A model generated the notes under the pieces. It saw only the letters and a program-made list of their open reading frames with translations, did no database searches and was not told the origin of the DNA. This document shows positions 1-8,926 of a stretch of 64,000 nt of DNA, piece by piece. Numbering within the stretch: the first letter of the stretch is position 1; each line of letters begins with the position of its first letter. The position numbers were made by a program, and so were the translations under genes. Origin of the DNA: Kibdelosporangium persicum (lineage in GTDB: Bacteria; Actinomycetota; Actinomycetes; Mycobacteriales; Pseudonocardiaceae); assembly GCF_013280595.1 (NCBI RefSeq), contig NZ_JAAATY010000027.1, positions 62,001 through 126,000 on the forward strand, in the 5' to 3' direction.

Positions 1-92
1 GCGTCGATCAACGCCCGCTCAGTCTCGGTGAGATCGGTCAGCACGCCAGGACGCGCGGCCGGGTCCGCGCCAGTAGCTACCACACCCGGCAT
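1..92 (-). CDS. 5' part of an unrecognised gene cut by the window edge
   Basis: An open minus-strand frame runs off the left edge of the window. From the ATG at 90-92 it reads MPGVVATGADPAARPGVLTD followed by LTETERALIDA, with GC-rich codon use typical of a real gene. The frame stays open upstream to a stop at 237-239, so a GTG or TTG start further right (for example TTG at 219-221) is also possible, but that stretch contains rare codons such as TTA and ATA. No ribosome binding site is obvious before the ATG, so it may be leaderless. No family can be named from about 30 residues. Confidence 0.35.
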   Translation of the reverse strand, partial: MPGVVATGADPAARPGVLTDLTETERALID

Positions 93-382
93 GGTGCACC
101 AGAGATGCGGTTCGGTACACGGCGCCTCGACAGCGGCACGTCCCTGGACACTTATCGGATGCGCTAACCGGTCTTCGACTATGCGACCGGCTATTGAGTC
201 GAGTGCTGACCATCCGCTCAAGAAAGCTGTTCTGGATCATTTGATCAATACTGGAGGCCAGGACGCGGTACAGCCTTTGGTGGCCCCCACAAGGCGGCCG
301 TGTCGTAGTCGCCGTCCCACCGGCGGGATAGCATCCGACCGACGGCGGCAGCCGATCCTTCGCTTGTCCTGAGCTGGTGTGG

Positions 383-1318
383 TCAGGAGCATGTCCAGGT
401 GGCTGGTACCCAGGTTCGGTCGTCTGCTGACCTGCGCTGCCCGGCGAGTTCGCCGGTCTCCATCACCGCGTAAACCCGTTCACCGGCAGGGACATTGCCG
501 ACGAAGGTGGCCTCGCGCCACACGCCCAGTGTCCCCGCGGTGCCGCCTGTCGGGGTGTACCAGGCAACGAGCTGCCCGCGGGAGTTGATGCCTCGAGGAG
601 TGGGGCGGTTTTGAGCCTCGTATCGGTATACCAGGCTTCCCATGGTGTCCCACTTGTGCATGCCGGTGTAGTCGCCGAACGTGTGGCCGAGAGCGTGACC
701 GTGTTGGAACAGCTGGACTTGGAGGTTGGGCGAACCGGCGAGCCGGCTGGTGGTCCCGTCCGGCGACCACACCAACCCTTTCTCTGTCACCACGTGGCCC
801 GCATTGTCGATGCCGACTGCCACGTCGTCGGCGATGATCTGGTAGGTGCCGGGCTGGTTCCGCTTCCATACGACGCTGCGGTAGGGCACCGGGAAGCCGT
901 AGGCGATACCGACGATGTCGCCCGCATCGTTGATGGCGCTGGCAGACGCGTCGCTCCCAGGAGGGCTGGGAAGCGTCTGGAACGAACCGTCACGGTACAC
1001 GAACGCCGTGCGCGAACGCCCGTCCCAGCCAACGATTTCGCCACTGCCGTTGACGCCGGAGACATCGATGGAGGTGCTGACTGGAGCATCCACATCGACG
1101 AGTTCGCCGTTATGCCAGAGCAGCAACATTCCGTTGGTCGCCTGACCGGCCAGGTAGCCGTTCGACCCTGCCGCCCACACCGCGCCGCCTGTCACACCCG
1201 CTGGCAGCGGCAGATACGACGGCGTCCACGTGCACAGATCCTGAGTCTGGGCCTGCACGGGAACGGCCCCCGCCATCAATAACGAGAACGCCGCACAAAC
1301 GGCCATCATGCTACGCAT
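383..1318 (-). CDS. secreted HAF-repeat protein
   Basis: Predicted exported protein of 311 residues. The ATG at 1316-1318 is preferred over the upstream ATG at 1411: it has a GGGGG ribosome binding site a few bases ahead and starts a clean signal peptide (MRSMMAVCAAFSLLMAGAVP, cleavage near VQAQ). The mature part holds repeated short units ending in AINDAGDIVG, GVNGSGEIVGW, GIDNAGHVV, GINSRGQLVAW and AVMETGELAG, the pattern of the extracellular HAF repeat family, which probably folds as a propeller-like beta structure. Two cysteines, one just after the signal peptide and one at the C terminus (TWTCS), could form a closing disulfide. The gene stands alone; no substrate or partner can be inferred. 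Confidence 0.75.
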   Translation of the reverse strand: MRSMMAVCAAFSLLMAGAVPVQAQTQDLCTWTPSYLPLPAGVTGGAVWAAGSNGYLAGQATNGMLLLWHNGELVDVDAPVSTSIDVSGVNGSGEIVGWDGRSRTAFVYRDGSFQTLPSPPGSDASASAINDAGDIVGIAYGFPVPYRSVVWKRNQPGTYQIIADDVAVGIDNAGHVVTEKGLVWSPDGTTSRLAGSPNLQVQLFQHGHALGHTFGDYTGMHKWDTMGSLVYRYEAQNRPTPRGINSRGQLVAWYTPTGGTAGTLGVWREATFVGNVPAGERVYAVMETGELAGQRRSADDRTWVPATWTCS

Positions 1319-2340
1319 CTGACCCCCAAGAAAGTATGCTACCGCAATGCTCGGAACGTACCACGTCAGTGACTTGTCGCACCATCGTTCACGTTTCTGA
1401 GGCGCATTCATGAAACGGCGGGGCGGACGGACGCCGGCTCGCTACGTCATGTGGGCTATTGCGGTTGTTGGCTTCGTGAACGTCTGACAAGGAAACGGCG
1501 GATTGTGACTGCGCCGCCCGCCTTCCCTGCACGATTCCCAGCACTGCGGGTCGGCGCACCTGGCGGCAGGGACGGCCGCGGCTCGTGTGGCCCCGGAACA
1601 GTGGATCGGTCACTGGCGGTGTATGGGCTTCACGAGCCGCCCGAGGACGATAATGCACATCCGAGCGCGTGGAAGCCGGTCCGAAGCAGCGTCCCTACCG
1701 GACCGAGCAGCATAGATCGCTCACTCGGGATTCCCGGGTGGAGCGTCGTCGCAGTCGGTCGCCATCCCGCGGTGGCACCCTGCGGCCGAGGACGTATGGC
1801 CACCCTTCTCGGTATGGCTCAGCTCCATTGTCCTTACCGTCGGTGAGCCACCTTCATCAGTACGAGTGATTGCGGTTCCCGGACCGGGGAAACCCCCTGG
1901 CGCCACAAGGGAGTCCATGTCAGGCTCCTGGTGCGAAGCAGTCGGACAGGATTCGAGCGGTCCGTTCCGCGTCGGTACTCCCGGCAACCGCTGTCCCGGA
2001 TCCGGCACTTCGGTTGTTCCGGTGCGTTGCACTGGCCGGACGAAGGCGGCGTTCGTCCTGGCGCGCAAAACAGCGGAACCCTGAAAGGACAAGATGACTG
2101 GCACGAGCACCGGACTCCTGGCGACTGCGCGGACGCATTGACTGCGCCCCAGGGGATCATCACGACAAGCGGGAGTTCACCGCCACGTGTTCGGCCCCTG
2201 GTCACGCGGATCGATGAGTCCATTCAGGAACCCGGCTCTCCAGCGGACGTGACCCGTGACGCAGATCCGCCGGTACCGCCGCCGAACCGTCGCGGAAGTT
2301 CGAACCATCCATCGAAGGCCTCGTAGATCCGGAGTTGGCC
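1319..2340. other. 1 kb stretch with no supportable gene
   Basis: Open frames here are short, lack ribosome binding sites and have no recognisable motif. The region separates the minus-strand HAF gene from the plus-strand decarboxylase operon, so it should contain promoters for both. A weak imperfect inverted repeat lies around 2009-2046. I see no RNA gene, insertion sequence or clear operator. Confidence 0.5.
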
Positions 2341-3714
2341 ATGAGTTTGCAGCGCGTGATCACCGATGAGCACGATTTGCAGATCGCTCCCGTGTTCGCC
2401 CAGCGGATCGACGAGGACGTCGTTCCCAAGGGACGGCTGCCGGAGAACCCGATGCCCGCGGGTGTCGCGGCCGGCATCGTGCAGTCCCGGTTGTTGCTCG
2501 ACGGCCGGGCGGCGCTCAACCTGGCCACGTTCTGCACGACGGCGGCCGAGCCGGAGCTGGAGCGGATCTACGCCGAGACCGCGTCGATCAACCTGATGAA
2601 CCGCGAGGAGTATCCGGCGAGTTCCCAGATCGAGCAGGAGTGCATCAACGCGCTGGCGGACCTGTGGCACGACGACGACGGCCGGTTCATCGGCTGCTCC
2701 ACCAGCGGCAGTTCGGAGGCCGCCATGCTGTCCGGTTTGGCCATGCTGCGCCGCTGGCGCGAGCGGGGCGGCACCGGCAGGCCCAACATGGTCTTCGGGA
2801 CCCACGTGCACGTCTGCTGGCCGAAGTTCTGCAATTTCTGGGACGTGGAGGCTCGGATGGTGCCGTTGGCCGAGGGCCGCACCGTCCTGGACCCGGCACT
2901 GACCGCGGAAGCGGTGGACGAGAACACCATTGGCGTCGTGGCAGTGCTGGGCAGCACGCAGGACGGGCGTTACGACCCGGTCGCGGAGATCGCGGCCGCA
3001 CTCGACGACGTCGCCGCGACCCGGGGCGTGGACGTGCCGCTGCACGTGGACGCCGCGAGCGGCGGGTTCGTCGCGCCGTTCCTCGACGTGGACTTCGCCT
3101 GGGACTTCGCACTGCCCCGGGTGGTGTCGATCAACGCGTCCGGGCACAAGTTCGGCCTTGTCTACCCCGGCTCGGGCTGGTGCCTGTGGCGGGACCCGGA
3201 GTACCTGCCCGAGTCCCTGATCTTCGACTGCAACGTGCTCGGCGGCCACCATCCCACGTTCACGCTGAACTTCTCGCGGCCCGCGTCCGGTGTCATCGCG
3301 CAGTACTACCAGTTCCTGCGCAACGGGATGGCCGGCTACCAGCTGGTCGCGCAGCGGTGCCAGGAAGTCGCGCGGCACGTCGCGAAGGGCATCCAGGCCT
3401 TCGGGTCCTACGAGGTCATCAGCGACGGCGAGGACTTGCCGGTGGTGGCGTTCCGGCTGCGTGACCCGGAAGGGCTGGGGTTCACGGTGTACCACCTGTC
3501 CGAGGCACTCAAGGGCGACGGCTGGCACGTGCCCGCGTACAGCCTGCCGCCGAACCTGGAGCACGTGGACGTGATCCGCGTGGTGTGCCGACAGGGGTTC
3601 ACGCTCGACCTCGCGGCGAGGTTCCTCGAGAGCATGGCCAAACACACCGAACGGCTTGCGAGCCACCCGTTCCCCCTGCCTGAGGCGACGACCGTGCCCA
3701 CGTTCAAGGACTGA
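2341..3714 (+). CDS. glutamate decarboxylase-like PLP enzyme
   Basis: Group II pyridoxal-phosphate decarboxylase of 457 residues, close to the usual 460-470 of bacterial GadA/GadB; the family converts L-glutamate to GABA and CO2 in the cytoplasm. Diagnostic features are the early PENPMPAGVAAGIVQSRLLLD segment, INLMNREEYPASSQIE, the CSTSGSSEAAML cofactor-binding stretch, HVDAASGGFVAPFL with the PLP-contacting Asp, and the Schiff-base lysine at about residue 270 in SINASGHKFGLVYPG. The start is the ATG at 2341, seven bases after GGAG; an in-frame TTG two codons earlier sits on that ribosome binding site. A cytochrome P450 gene begins 5 nt after the stop, so the two are almost certainly co-transcribed. 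Glutamate is the likeliest substrate, but a related acidic amino acid made in a secondary pathway is possible. Confidence 0.9.
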   Translation: MSLQRVITDEHDLQIAPVFAQRIDEDVVPKGRLPENPMPAGVAAGIVQSRLLLDGRAALNLATFCTTAAEPELERIYAETASINLMNREEYPASSQIEQECINALADLWHDDDGRFIGCSTSGSSEAAMLSGLAMLRRWRERGGTGRPNMVFGTHVHVCWPKFCNFWDVEARMVPLAEGRTVLDPALTAEAVDENTIGVVAVLGSTQDGRYDPVAEIAAALDDVAATRGVDVPLHVDAASGGFVAPFLDVDFAWDFALPRVVSINASGHKFGLVYPGSGWCLWRDPEYLPESLIFDCNVLGGHHPTFTLNFSRPASGVIAQYYQFLRNGMAGYQLVAQRCQEVARHVAKGIQAFGSYEVISDGEDLPVVAFRLRDPEGLGFTVYHLSEALKGDGWHVPAYSLPPNLEHVDVIRVVCRQGFTLDLAARFLESMAKHTERLASHPFPLPEATTVPTFKD

Positions 3715-3719
3715 GGTCC

Positions 3720-4934
3720 ATGGTCACGGTCGCGGAACTGGAGAGCGACCCCTACCCGGTTTACGCCCGGCTGCGCGGGCGGGAACCGGTCACCTGGATT
3801 CCGGAGATCCGCCAGTGGTTGGTCACCGGCTGGCACGACGTCCGCACGGTCCTGACGGATGTGCAGCGATTCACCACCGACCAGCCGGGCTCGCCGCTGC
3901 TCGATCTGTGCGGCGGCACGCCCTTGCTGTTGCGCGAAGGTGAGTCCCATCAGGACGTGCGGGAGGCGTTCCGGCACGACTTCGACGCCCACCGGGTGAA
4001 CGACTTCGTGGACACAGTCGCCCGGCCGGTCGCGTCCAGGATCGCCGACGAGGTGGTCACGTCGGGGCGAGCCGACCTGGCCGCGGACTACTTCGAGCCG
4101 GTCGCGGCGATCGCCATGACCACCCTGCTCGGGCTCGACCCCGGTGCCGGTGCGGACACCCTGCGGCAGTGGGGAAACCTGTTGACGCAGGTGGCCAACA
4201 ACTTCGGTCGCGATCCCGCCGTGGACAGGTCCGCGGCGGGATCGCTGGCCGACGACGCGGCCGTGACCGAGGTGGTCCGCCGGTTGCGGACAGAGCCGGA
4301 CAGATCCGTGATCTCCCACCTGCTGCACGCCCACCGACCGCGTGGTGACGCACGACCGGACGCGGACGTGGTGCCAGTGGTGAAGCACCTCGCGCTGAGC
4401 GTGATCGAACCCGGCTGGCTGGCAGGCTGGACACTGGTGGCCCTGTGGTCGGCGCCCGACCAGCTCGCCACCGTTCGCGCCGACCGGGGGCTGCTCGGCG
4501 CGGCGGTGTACGAGGCGCTGCGGTGGAGTGCTCCGGTCGGCGTGCTGGGCAGACGCACCACGCGGACAGCAACGTTGGGCGGGCGTGAACTCCCGGCGGG
4601 CAGCATGATCGCCGCGGCCATCGCCTCCGCCAACCGCGACGAGACGGTGTTCACCGAACCCGACCGGTTCGACCTGCATCGCGACGTCCGCACACACCTC
4701 GGGTTCGGCGCCGGGCCGCACCATTGCCCAGCACACCCACTGGTCACCGCCCTGGCACGAACCGCGCTGGACGTGTTGTTCGAACGGATACCGGGCGTGC
4801 GGCCGGCGCCGGGCTGGCAGCCGGAACCACACGGCTGGAAGCTACGGCTGCCAGGACCGCTTGCCGCCGTGTGGGACGCGACACCGAGCAGGCATTCATG
4901 GCCAGGCGTCTCGGCACTGCCAGCACGCAAGTAG
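3720..4934 (+). CDS. cytochrome P450 with atypical I-helix
   Basis: Soluble bacterial cytochrome P450 of 404 residues. The heme-ligand loop LGFGAGPHHCPAHPLV supplies Cys at about residue 336, and the K-helix ExxR motif is EALRW. The central I-helix, normally AGxET/S with the acid-alcohol pair for O2 activation, reads ALSVIEPGWLAGW, so both the acid and the Thr are absent. Such enzymes can show altered chemistry (peroxygenase-like, or substrate-assisted proton delivery), but this is inference. The ATG at 3720 overlaps a GAGGTCC ribosome binding site, and the gene starts 5 nt after the decarboxylase, suggesting they act in one small pathway. No ferredoxin or reductase gene lies nearby. Confidence 0.9.
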   Translation: MVTVAELESDPYPVYARLRGREPVTWIPEIRQWLVTGWHDVRTVLTDVQRFTTDQPGSPLLDLCGGTPLLLREGESHQDVREAFRHDFDAHRVNDFVDTVARPVASRIADEVVTSGRADLAADYFEPVAAIAMTTLLGLDPGAGADTLRQWGNLLTQVANNFGRDPAVDRSAAGSLADDAAVTEVVRRLRTEPDRSVISHLLHAHRPRGDARPDADVVPVVKHLALSVIEPGWLAGWTLVALWSAPDQLATVRADRGLLGAAVYEALRWSAPVGVLGRRTTRTATLGGRELPAGSMIAAAIASANRDETVFTEPDRFDLHRDVRTHLGFGAGPHHCPAHPLVTALARTALDVLFERIPGVRPAPGWQPEPHGWKLRLPGPLAAVWDATPSRHSWPGVSALPARK

Positions 4935-5032
4935 AGGCCTGACGGTTCGGGCGCTCCGGGAAGATGTCGTGGCTGCCGCCGCTTGGCGCGGAGATGGCGC
5001 CACCAACGGGTTTCGTTCTGCGGGCTGCCGGC

Positions 5033-6466
5033 CTAGCGTGATTCGCTGGTACGGATTCGGGCGATGGCCTCGAGCAGCACGGCTTTCGCCACCTCACAAG
5101 ACTTCTCGGATGGCGTGAGGGTTTGGGCGCTGAGCGACAGCGTCGGCTGGTCGGTGATCGGGATCGCGGCTGAGCAGCTGACGGGCGTGGGATCGATCAG
5201 AATCCCGTGGTCGGACTTGACGGTGTTCGTGGACACTTTCACCTCGGCACCCTCGGCGATGAAGATCAGGAGATCGCCATCGGCCCTCGCCAGGCATCCG
5301 TTGGTGTCCTCGGGTTTCGCGTGCTCCGGGACCGTGATCCGGAGTCTCCCGGCCGGCGGAACCGTGGCGTCGGCGAGCAAGGCGCACGGATTCACGCGGC
5401 GCAGTGTGTCCATTGTGACCGCTTCCTGCACAGTCAGCGGCTGGGCGGGTTCGTTCGCCCTGCCCCAGAGCAGAATCGCGGTGAGGGCGGCGAGAGCCAG
5501 GACACCGGCCACGGTCATCGTTCGGATCGCCGTGCGCCGACGAGGTCCGGCCGCATGAGACCGGACAGGAGTGTGAGCGGGCCAGCGGAGTGCGGTCTGG
5601 ACCTGTTCCTGCTGTCGCGCGATGAGGTGATGGACCGGCGCAGGCCAAGGAACGGCGGCCGACGCGTCGAGCCGGCTCAGGATCTGGGCCGCGGTGGGGC
5701 GCTGCCGCGGGTCTTTGGCCAGGCAGGGCTCGGCCAGTTGACGGATACCCGGTGGCACCAGCGCCAGATTCGGTGGCGCGTGCACGACGTTGTAAAGCGT
5801 TTGCGGGGTGGAGTCGCCGCTGAAGGGCCCATGTCCCGCGACGGCCGTCACGAGCAACGCCCCGAAGGAGAAGATGTCACTGGCCGACCCGAGTGGACGG
5901 CCCTCGGCCTGCTCCGGCGACATGAAGGCGGGCGAGCCCACAATGGACCCGGTGCTCGTCAGCGCCATGTCGCCGTCCAGTGCCCTGGCGATGCCGAAGT
6001 CGATCACCCGTGGACCGTCGGCCGTCAGCAACACGTTGCCGGGCTTGAGATCGCGGTGGATCAGCCGGGCCCGGTGGATGTCCCGCAACGCCGAGGCAAG
6101 CCCCGCGGCGAGCCGCAGAACGGCGTACTCGGGCAGCGGCCCGGTCTCGTCGACGACCTGCCGGAGCGACGGGCCGGGGACGAAGACCGAAGCGAGCCAA
6201 GGCTCGTCCGCCTCCGGATCGGCGCCGACGACCGCGGCGGTGTACGCCCCCGACACCCCACGGGAAACCGACACCTCCTGACGGAAACGAGCGCGGAAAT
6301 CACTGTCACGAGCCAGTTCGGCGTGGATCTGCTTCACGGCGACAAGCCGCCCGTCGGGCGCCGCGCCGAGGAACACCCGGCCCATACCGCCTTGCCCGAG
6401 CGAAGCCACCAGGCGATATGGCCCGATCCGCGCCGGATCATCCGATTGCAGCCGCTGCATGCCCAT
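5033..6466 (-). CDS. receptor-type Ser/Thr protein kinase (second of a tandem pair)
   Basis: PknB-family kinase of about 477 residues: N-terminal cytoplasmic kinase domain (about 14-270), one transmembrane helix (about 309-330) and an extracellular C-terminal domain. Kinase motifs are complete: glycine loop LGQGGMGRVFLG, VAVKQ lysine, HRDLKPGN catalytic loop, VIDFGIA and MSPEQAEGRP. The outer part begins RVNPCALL and resembles one copy of the NPC-containing, DUF3558-like unit that occurs twice in the upstream kinase; there are no PASTA repeats. The gene starts 3 nt after the stop of the upstream kinase, so they form an operon. An ATG two codons downstream (6460) has better spacing from AGGA and may be the true start. 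Confidence 0.9.
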   Translation of the reverse strand: MGMQRLQSDDPARIGPYRLVASLGQGGMGRVFLGAAPDGRLVAVKQIHAELARDSDFRARFRQEVSVSRGVSGAYTAAVVGADPEADEPWLASVFVPGPSLRQVVDETGPLPEYAVLRLAAGLASALRDIHRARLIHRDLKPGNVLLTADGPRVIDFGIARALDGDMALTSTGSIVGSPAFMSPEQAEGRPLGSASDIFSFGALLVTAVAGHGPFSGDSTPQTLYNVVHAPPNLALVPPGIRQLAEPCLAKDPRQRPTAAQILSRLDASAAVPWPAPVHHLIARQQEQVQTALRWPAHTPVRSHAAGPRRRTAIRTMTVAGVLALAALTAILLWGRANEPAQPLTVQEAVTMDTLRRVNPCALLADATVPPAGRLRITVPEHAKPEDTNGCLARADGDLLIFIAEGAEVKVSTNTVKSDHGILIDPTPVSCSAAIPITDQPTLSLSAQTLTPSEKSCEVAKAVLLEAIARIRTSESR

Positions 6467-6469
6467 GTC

Positions 6470-8245
6470 CTAGCCCAGCACCGGAACGACGGCCTCGGCG
6501 AACTGTCTTGCCTGGGAACACGGATCTCCGTCCTTGCCGCCGTAGGTGATGTTCACGGCCTCGGCAAGCCCGGCGGTCGCCTGGCGATGGACCCAGTGGA
6601 GATCACAGCCGCCTTCGTCCGGCTTGCGCTGGTACATGGTGATTCCGGCCACCCGCACCGGTTCTCCGGGAAGTGCCGGAGTCCTCATGAACTGGAGCGA
6701 CAGGCTGGTGGTCGCCGTCTCCCACTCGCACACGCGCAGGCTCCTCTGGACAACCTGGACGGCCGAACCGAGCACACGCTCGGCCAGCGCCTTGCCGATC
6801 ACCTCGCAGGGATTCAGTGCGGCAAGCGATCCAGCCTGATCCCATTGCGCGCGGCCCTCGCGGATTCGCTTGATCGCCTCAGTCAGTACGGTTTTCGCGC
6901 GCTCACACAGCGTGTCCCATCGACCGGTCTGCGCGCGGACCAGAACGGCCCAGCCCGGCCGGCTCAGCAGCGGGACGCGCGCCTCGCAACCACTGGTGCC
7001 GGTGTCGACGAAGCCAGGCAGTCCGTCGAAGAGTTCCGGCGTCCCGCCGGTCGAGGTCGTCGCCCCGATCGCCAGGACGACCATGTCGGCATTGGTCCGG
7101 AACTCGCACGAGTCGAAATCCGACGGTGGGTTGGGCCTGAGCGGCGCGCTTCCGGGCACCGGCACGCCGTCGAGAAGTGCGCAGGGATTGACCGCCCTCA
7201 GTTTGTCGACCGTCAGCGGATCCGGCGGTGAACTGGCCGTTTCGGTGAGAGATGGGGTGGCTGTGCCGGGGTTGTCGTCCACCATGATCGCGCCAACGGC
7301 GAGCAATGCCACTACGCCGACCGCCAACCCGATGCCAAGACCGCGCCGTCGCGCCGGTTTCGTGGCCAGAGCGTTGCGGGCCATGGCTTGTTGCTGCGCG
7401 ATCGCGGCGTGCACCGGTGCGGGCCACGGCTGCGGATCGGGATACACCGGTGGCAGTTCCCGCAGGAGTTGTTCGGCTGTCGGACGCTCGGCCGGATCCT
7501 TGGCCAGGCACATCTCCACCACACGCCGCAGTTCGGGCGGCAGCATCCGCAGATCAGGCTGGTGGTGGACGACGTTGTACAGGACCTGCGCAGCCGACTT
7601 GCCCGGGAACGGGCCCTGCCCGGTGGCGGCCGTCACCAGCAGCGCGCCCAGTGCGAAGACATCGCTGGCCGGACCGGCCTGCCGGCCCTCGGCCTGTTCC
7701 GGGGACATGAACGCCGAGGAGCCGAGCACCGCGCCGGCGTGGGTCAGCTCGGTCGTGCCGTCCATCGCTCGGGCGATCCCGAAGTCGATCACCCGTGGCC
7801 CGTCTTCGGCGAGGATCACGTTGCCCGGCTTGAGATCCCGGTGCACCAACCCGGCCTGATGGATCTCGGTCAGTGCCGACGCCAGCCCCACGGCGAGCCG
7901 GCCGACCGCCTCGAGAGGCAACGGCCCGGCCAGCTCCACCGCTTCCCGCAACGACGGTCCGGCGATGAAGACCGAGGCCAGCCAAGGAATTTCCGCGTCC
8001 GGACCGGCATCGAGGACTGCCGCGGTGTAGGCGCCCGGCACGCGCCGGGAGGCGGCGACCTCCCGGCGGAACCGTGCGCGGAACGCCTCGTCCCGCTTGA
8101 ACCGGGAATGCACCTGTTTGACCGCGGCCAGCCGTCCGTCCGGTGCCAGCGCTAGGTGAACCCGTCCCATCCCGCCTTCGCCGAGCGTCGCGAGCAGCCG
8201 GTAACCGCCGATCTGCCGGGGCGAGCCAGGGCTCAGGTCGTCCAT
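6470..8245 (-). CDS. receptor-type Ser/Thr protein kinase (first of a tandem pair)
   Basis: PknB-family kinase of 591 residues. The kinase domain (about 12-265) has LGEGGMGRVHLA, AAVKQV, HRDLKPGN, VIDFGIARAM and MSPEQAEGRQ; a transmembrane helix follows at about 305-328. The extracellular part carries two related cysteine-containing units, one starting VNPCALLDG and one LNPCEVIG, each with a later Cys, like the DUF3558-type sensor region; the downstream paralogue has only one. The ATG at 8245 has GAGGAG 8-13 bases ahead; a GTG at 8269 would place that site inside the coding region. The pair probably arose by duplication and may sense an extracellular ligand together. Confidence 0.9.
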   Translation of the reverse strand: MDDLSPGSPRQIGGYRLLATLGEGGMGRVHLALAPDGRLAAVKQVHSRFKRDEAFRARFRREVAASRRVPGAYTAAVLDAGPDAEIPWLASVFIAGPSLREAVELAGPLPLEAVGRLAVGLASALTEIHQAGLVHRDLKPGNVILAEDGPRVIDFGIARAMDGTTELTHAGAVLGSSAFMSPEQAEGRQAGPASDVFALGALLVTAATGQGPFPGKSAAQVLYNVVHHQPDLRMLPPELRRVVEMCLAKDPAERPTAEQLLRELPPVYPDPQPWPAPVHAAIAQQQAMARNALATKPARRRGLGIGLAVGVVALLAVGAIMVDDNPGTATPSLTETASSPPDPLTVDKLRAVNPCALLDGVPVPGSAPLRPNPPSDFDSCEFRTNADMVVLAIGATTSTGGTPELFDGLPGFVDTGTSGCEARVPLLSRPGWAVLVRAQTGRWDTLCERAKTVLTEAIKRIREGRAQWDQAGSLAALNPCEVIGKALAERVLGSAVQVVQRSLRVCEWETATTSLSLQFMRTPALPGEPVRVAGITMYQRKPDEGGCDLHWVHRQATAGLAEAVNITYGGKDGDPCSQARQFAEAVVPVLG

Positions 8246-8465
8246 CCGCACCACTCCTCGAGTGAACACGGACGATCTGGGGAAAATCTTGAATCGCTGG
8301 TGGAAGCAGGTTGCCGGTGTTCGGGATGACGGGCCATCGAGGACTCCCTCTGGCTACGCGACAGGCGCCCGCGCCTCGGCGGCGGGGGACCGGTCCCCGC
8401 TTTCCGGCCGTACGTTCGAGCGGTCGACAACAGCTATGCCAGGACAAGCAAGAAGGGAGTTTGTC

Positions 8466-8825
8466 ATGAAGTTCTCGAGATTCGCTGTCAGTGGGGCAAT
8501 GTGTGCCGCGCTCCTCGGCTTCGGTGCTGTAACGGCGACACAAGCTGCCGCCGCTGAGTCCTCAGTAGCAGCGCCACAGGTGGCGGCCCAGCCGGTTCCG
8601 GGCTGGGAGGTCTACTACGAGAACTGGTTCTACTCGGCGGCCAGCTGCGAGGCACGCGGCAGCGCCATCGTCAATCCCGCGAGTTCCCAGCACATTCCTG
8701 GTGCTCTTGACTTTGACTGCTGGCTGGGCTGGGGCGAGACGAGGTGGTCGATGAGCATCCTCTGGTGTGACTGCCGGTTGAGCTCCGGCGACACGAGGCG
8801 GTCGATGAGCGTCCACGCGGCCTGA
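8466..8825 (+). CDS. small secreted protein with internal duplication
   Basis: A 119-residue protein with a clear signal peptide (MKFSRFAVSGAMCAALLGFG, cleavage after ATQAAAA) and a strong GAAGGGAG ribosome binding site. The mature part has GWEVYYENWFYSAASCEARG and an HIPGALDFDCWLGWGE segment, with four cysteines in all (two in WCDC). The last 30 residues derive from an in-frame 54-nt duplication (GETRWSMSI, then GDTRRSMSV), so the original C terminus has been extended. It is transcribed away from the kinase operon across a 220-nt gap and ends just before a strong hairpin. No family is recognised; a small extracellular peptide or inhibitor is plausible but unproven. Confidence 0.7.
   Translation: MKFSRFAVSGAMCAALLGFGAVTATQAAAAESSVAAPQVAAQPVPGWEVYYENWFYSAASCEARGSAIVNPASSQHIPGALDFDCWLGWGETRWSMSILWCDCRLSSGDTRRSMSVHAA
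8733..8814 (+). repeat. 54-nt-period direct repeat inside the small secreted gene
   Basis: Two 28-nt copies (8733-8760 and 8787-8814) match at 25 of 28 positions and lie exactly 54 nt apart, keeping the reading frame and repeating GETRWSMSI as GDTRRSMSV. Confidence 0.8.
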
Positions 8826-8840
8826 CGCGGCCTTCAAGTG

Positions 8841-8881
8841 CAGGGCCCGGGAATCACAAGTCATGTGATTCCCGGGCCCTG
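8841..8881 (+). terminator. strong hairpin terminator
   Basis: A perfect 18-bp stem (left arm 8841-8858, right arm 8864-8881) encloses a 5-nt loop 15 nt after the stop of the small secreted gene. There is no U-tract, as is common in actinomycetes. It could also stop transcription from the opposite strand. Confidence 0.85.
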
Positions 8882-8926
8882 GGAGCATGGGAGCGCTCGG
8901 CTCGGTCCGGGTCGGGCGAGTGGTGG

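Noticed and set aside
1721-2223. Short overlapping frames in the gap before the decarboxylase
   Set aside because: No ribosome binding site, no domain, and overlapping frames on both strands with similar length, as expected by chance in high-GC DNA.
2224-3666. Long minus-strand frame opposite the decarboxylase
   Set aside because: The plus-strand frame has all PLP-decarboxylase motifs; the antisense product has none.
5207-7231. Long plus-strand frame opposite the kinase pair
   Set aside because: It runs across the junction of two clear kinase genes and its product has no recognisable motif; it is the complement of their third codon position bias.
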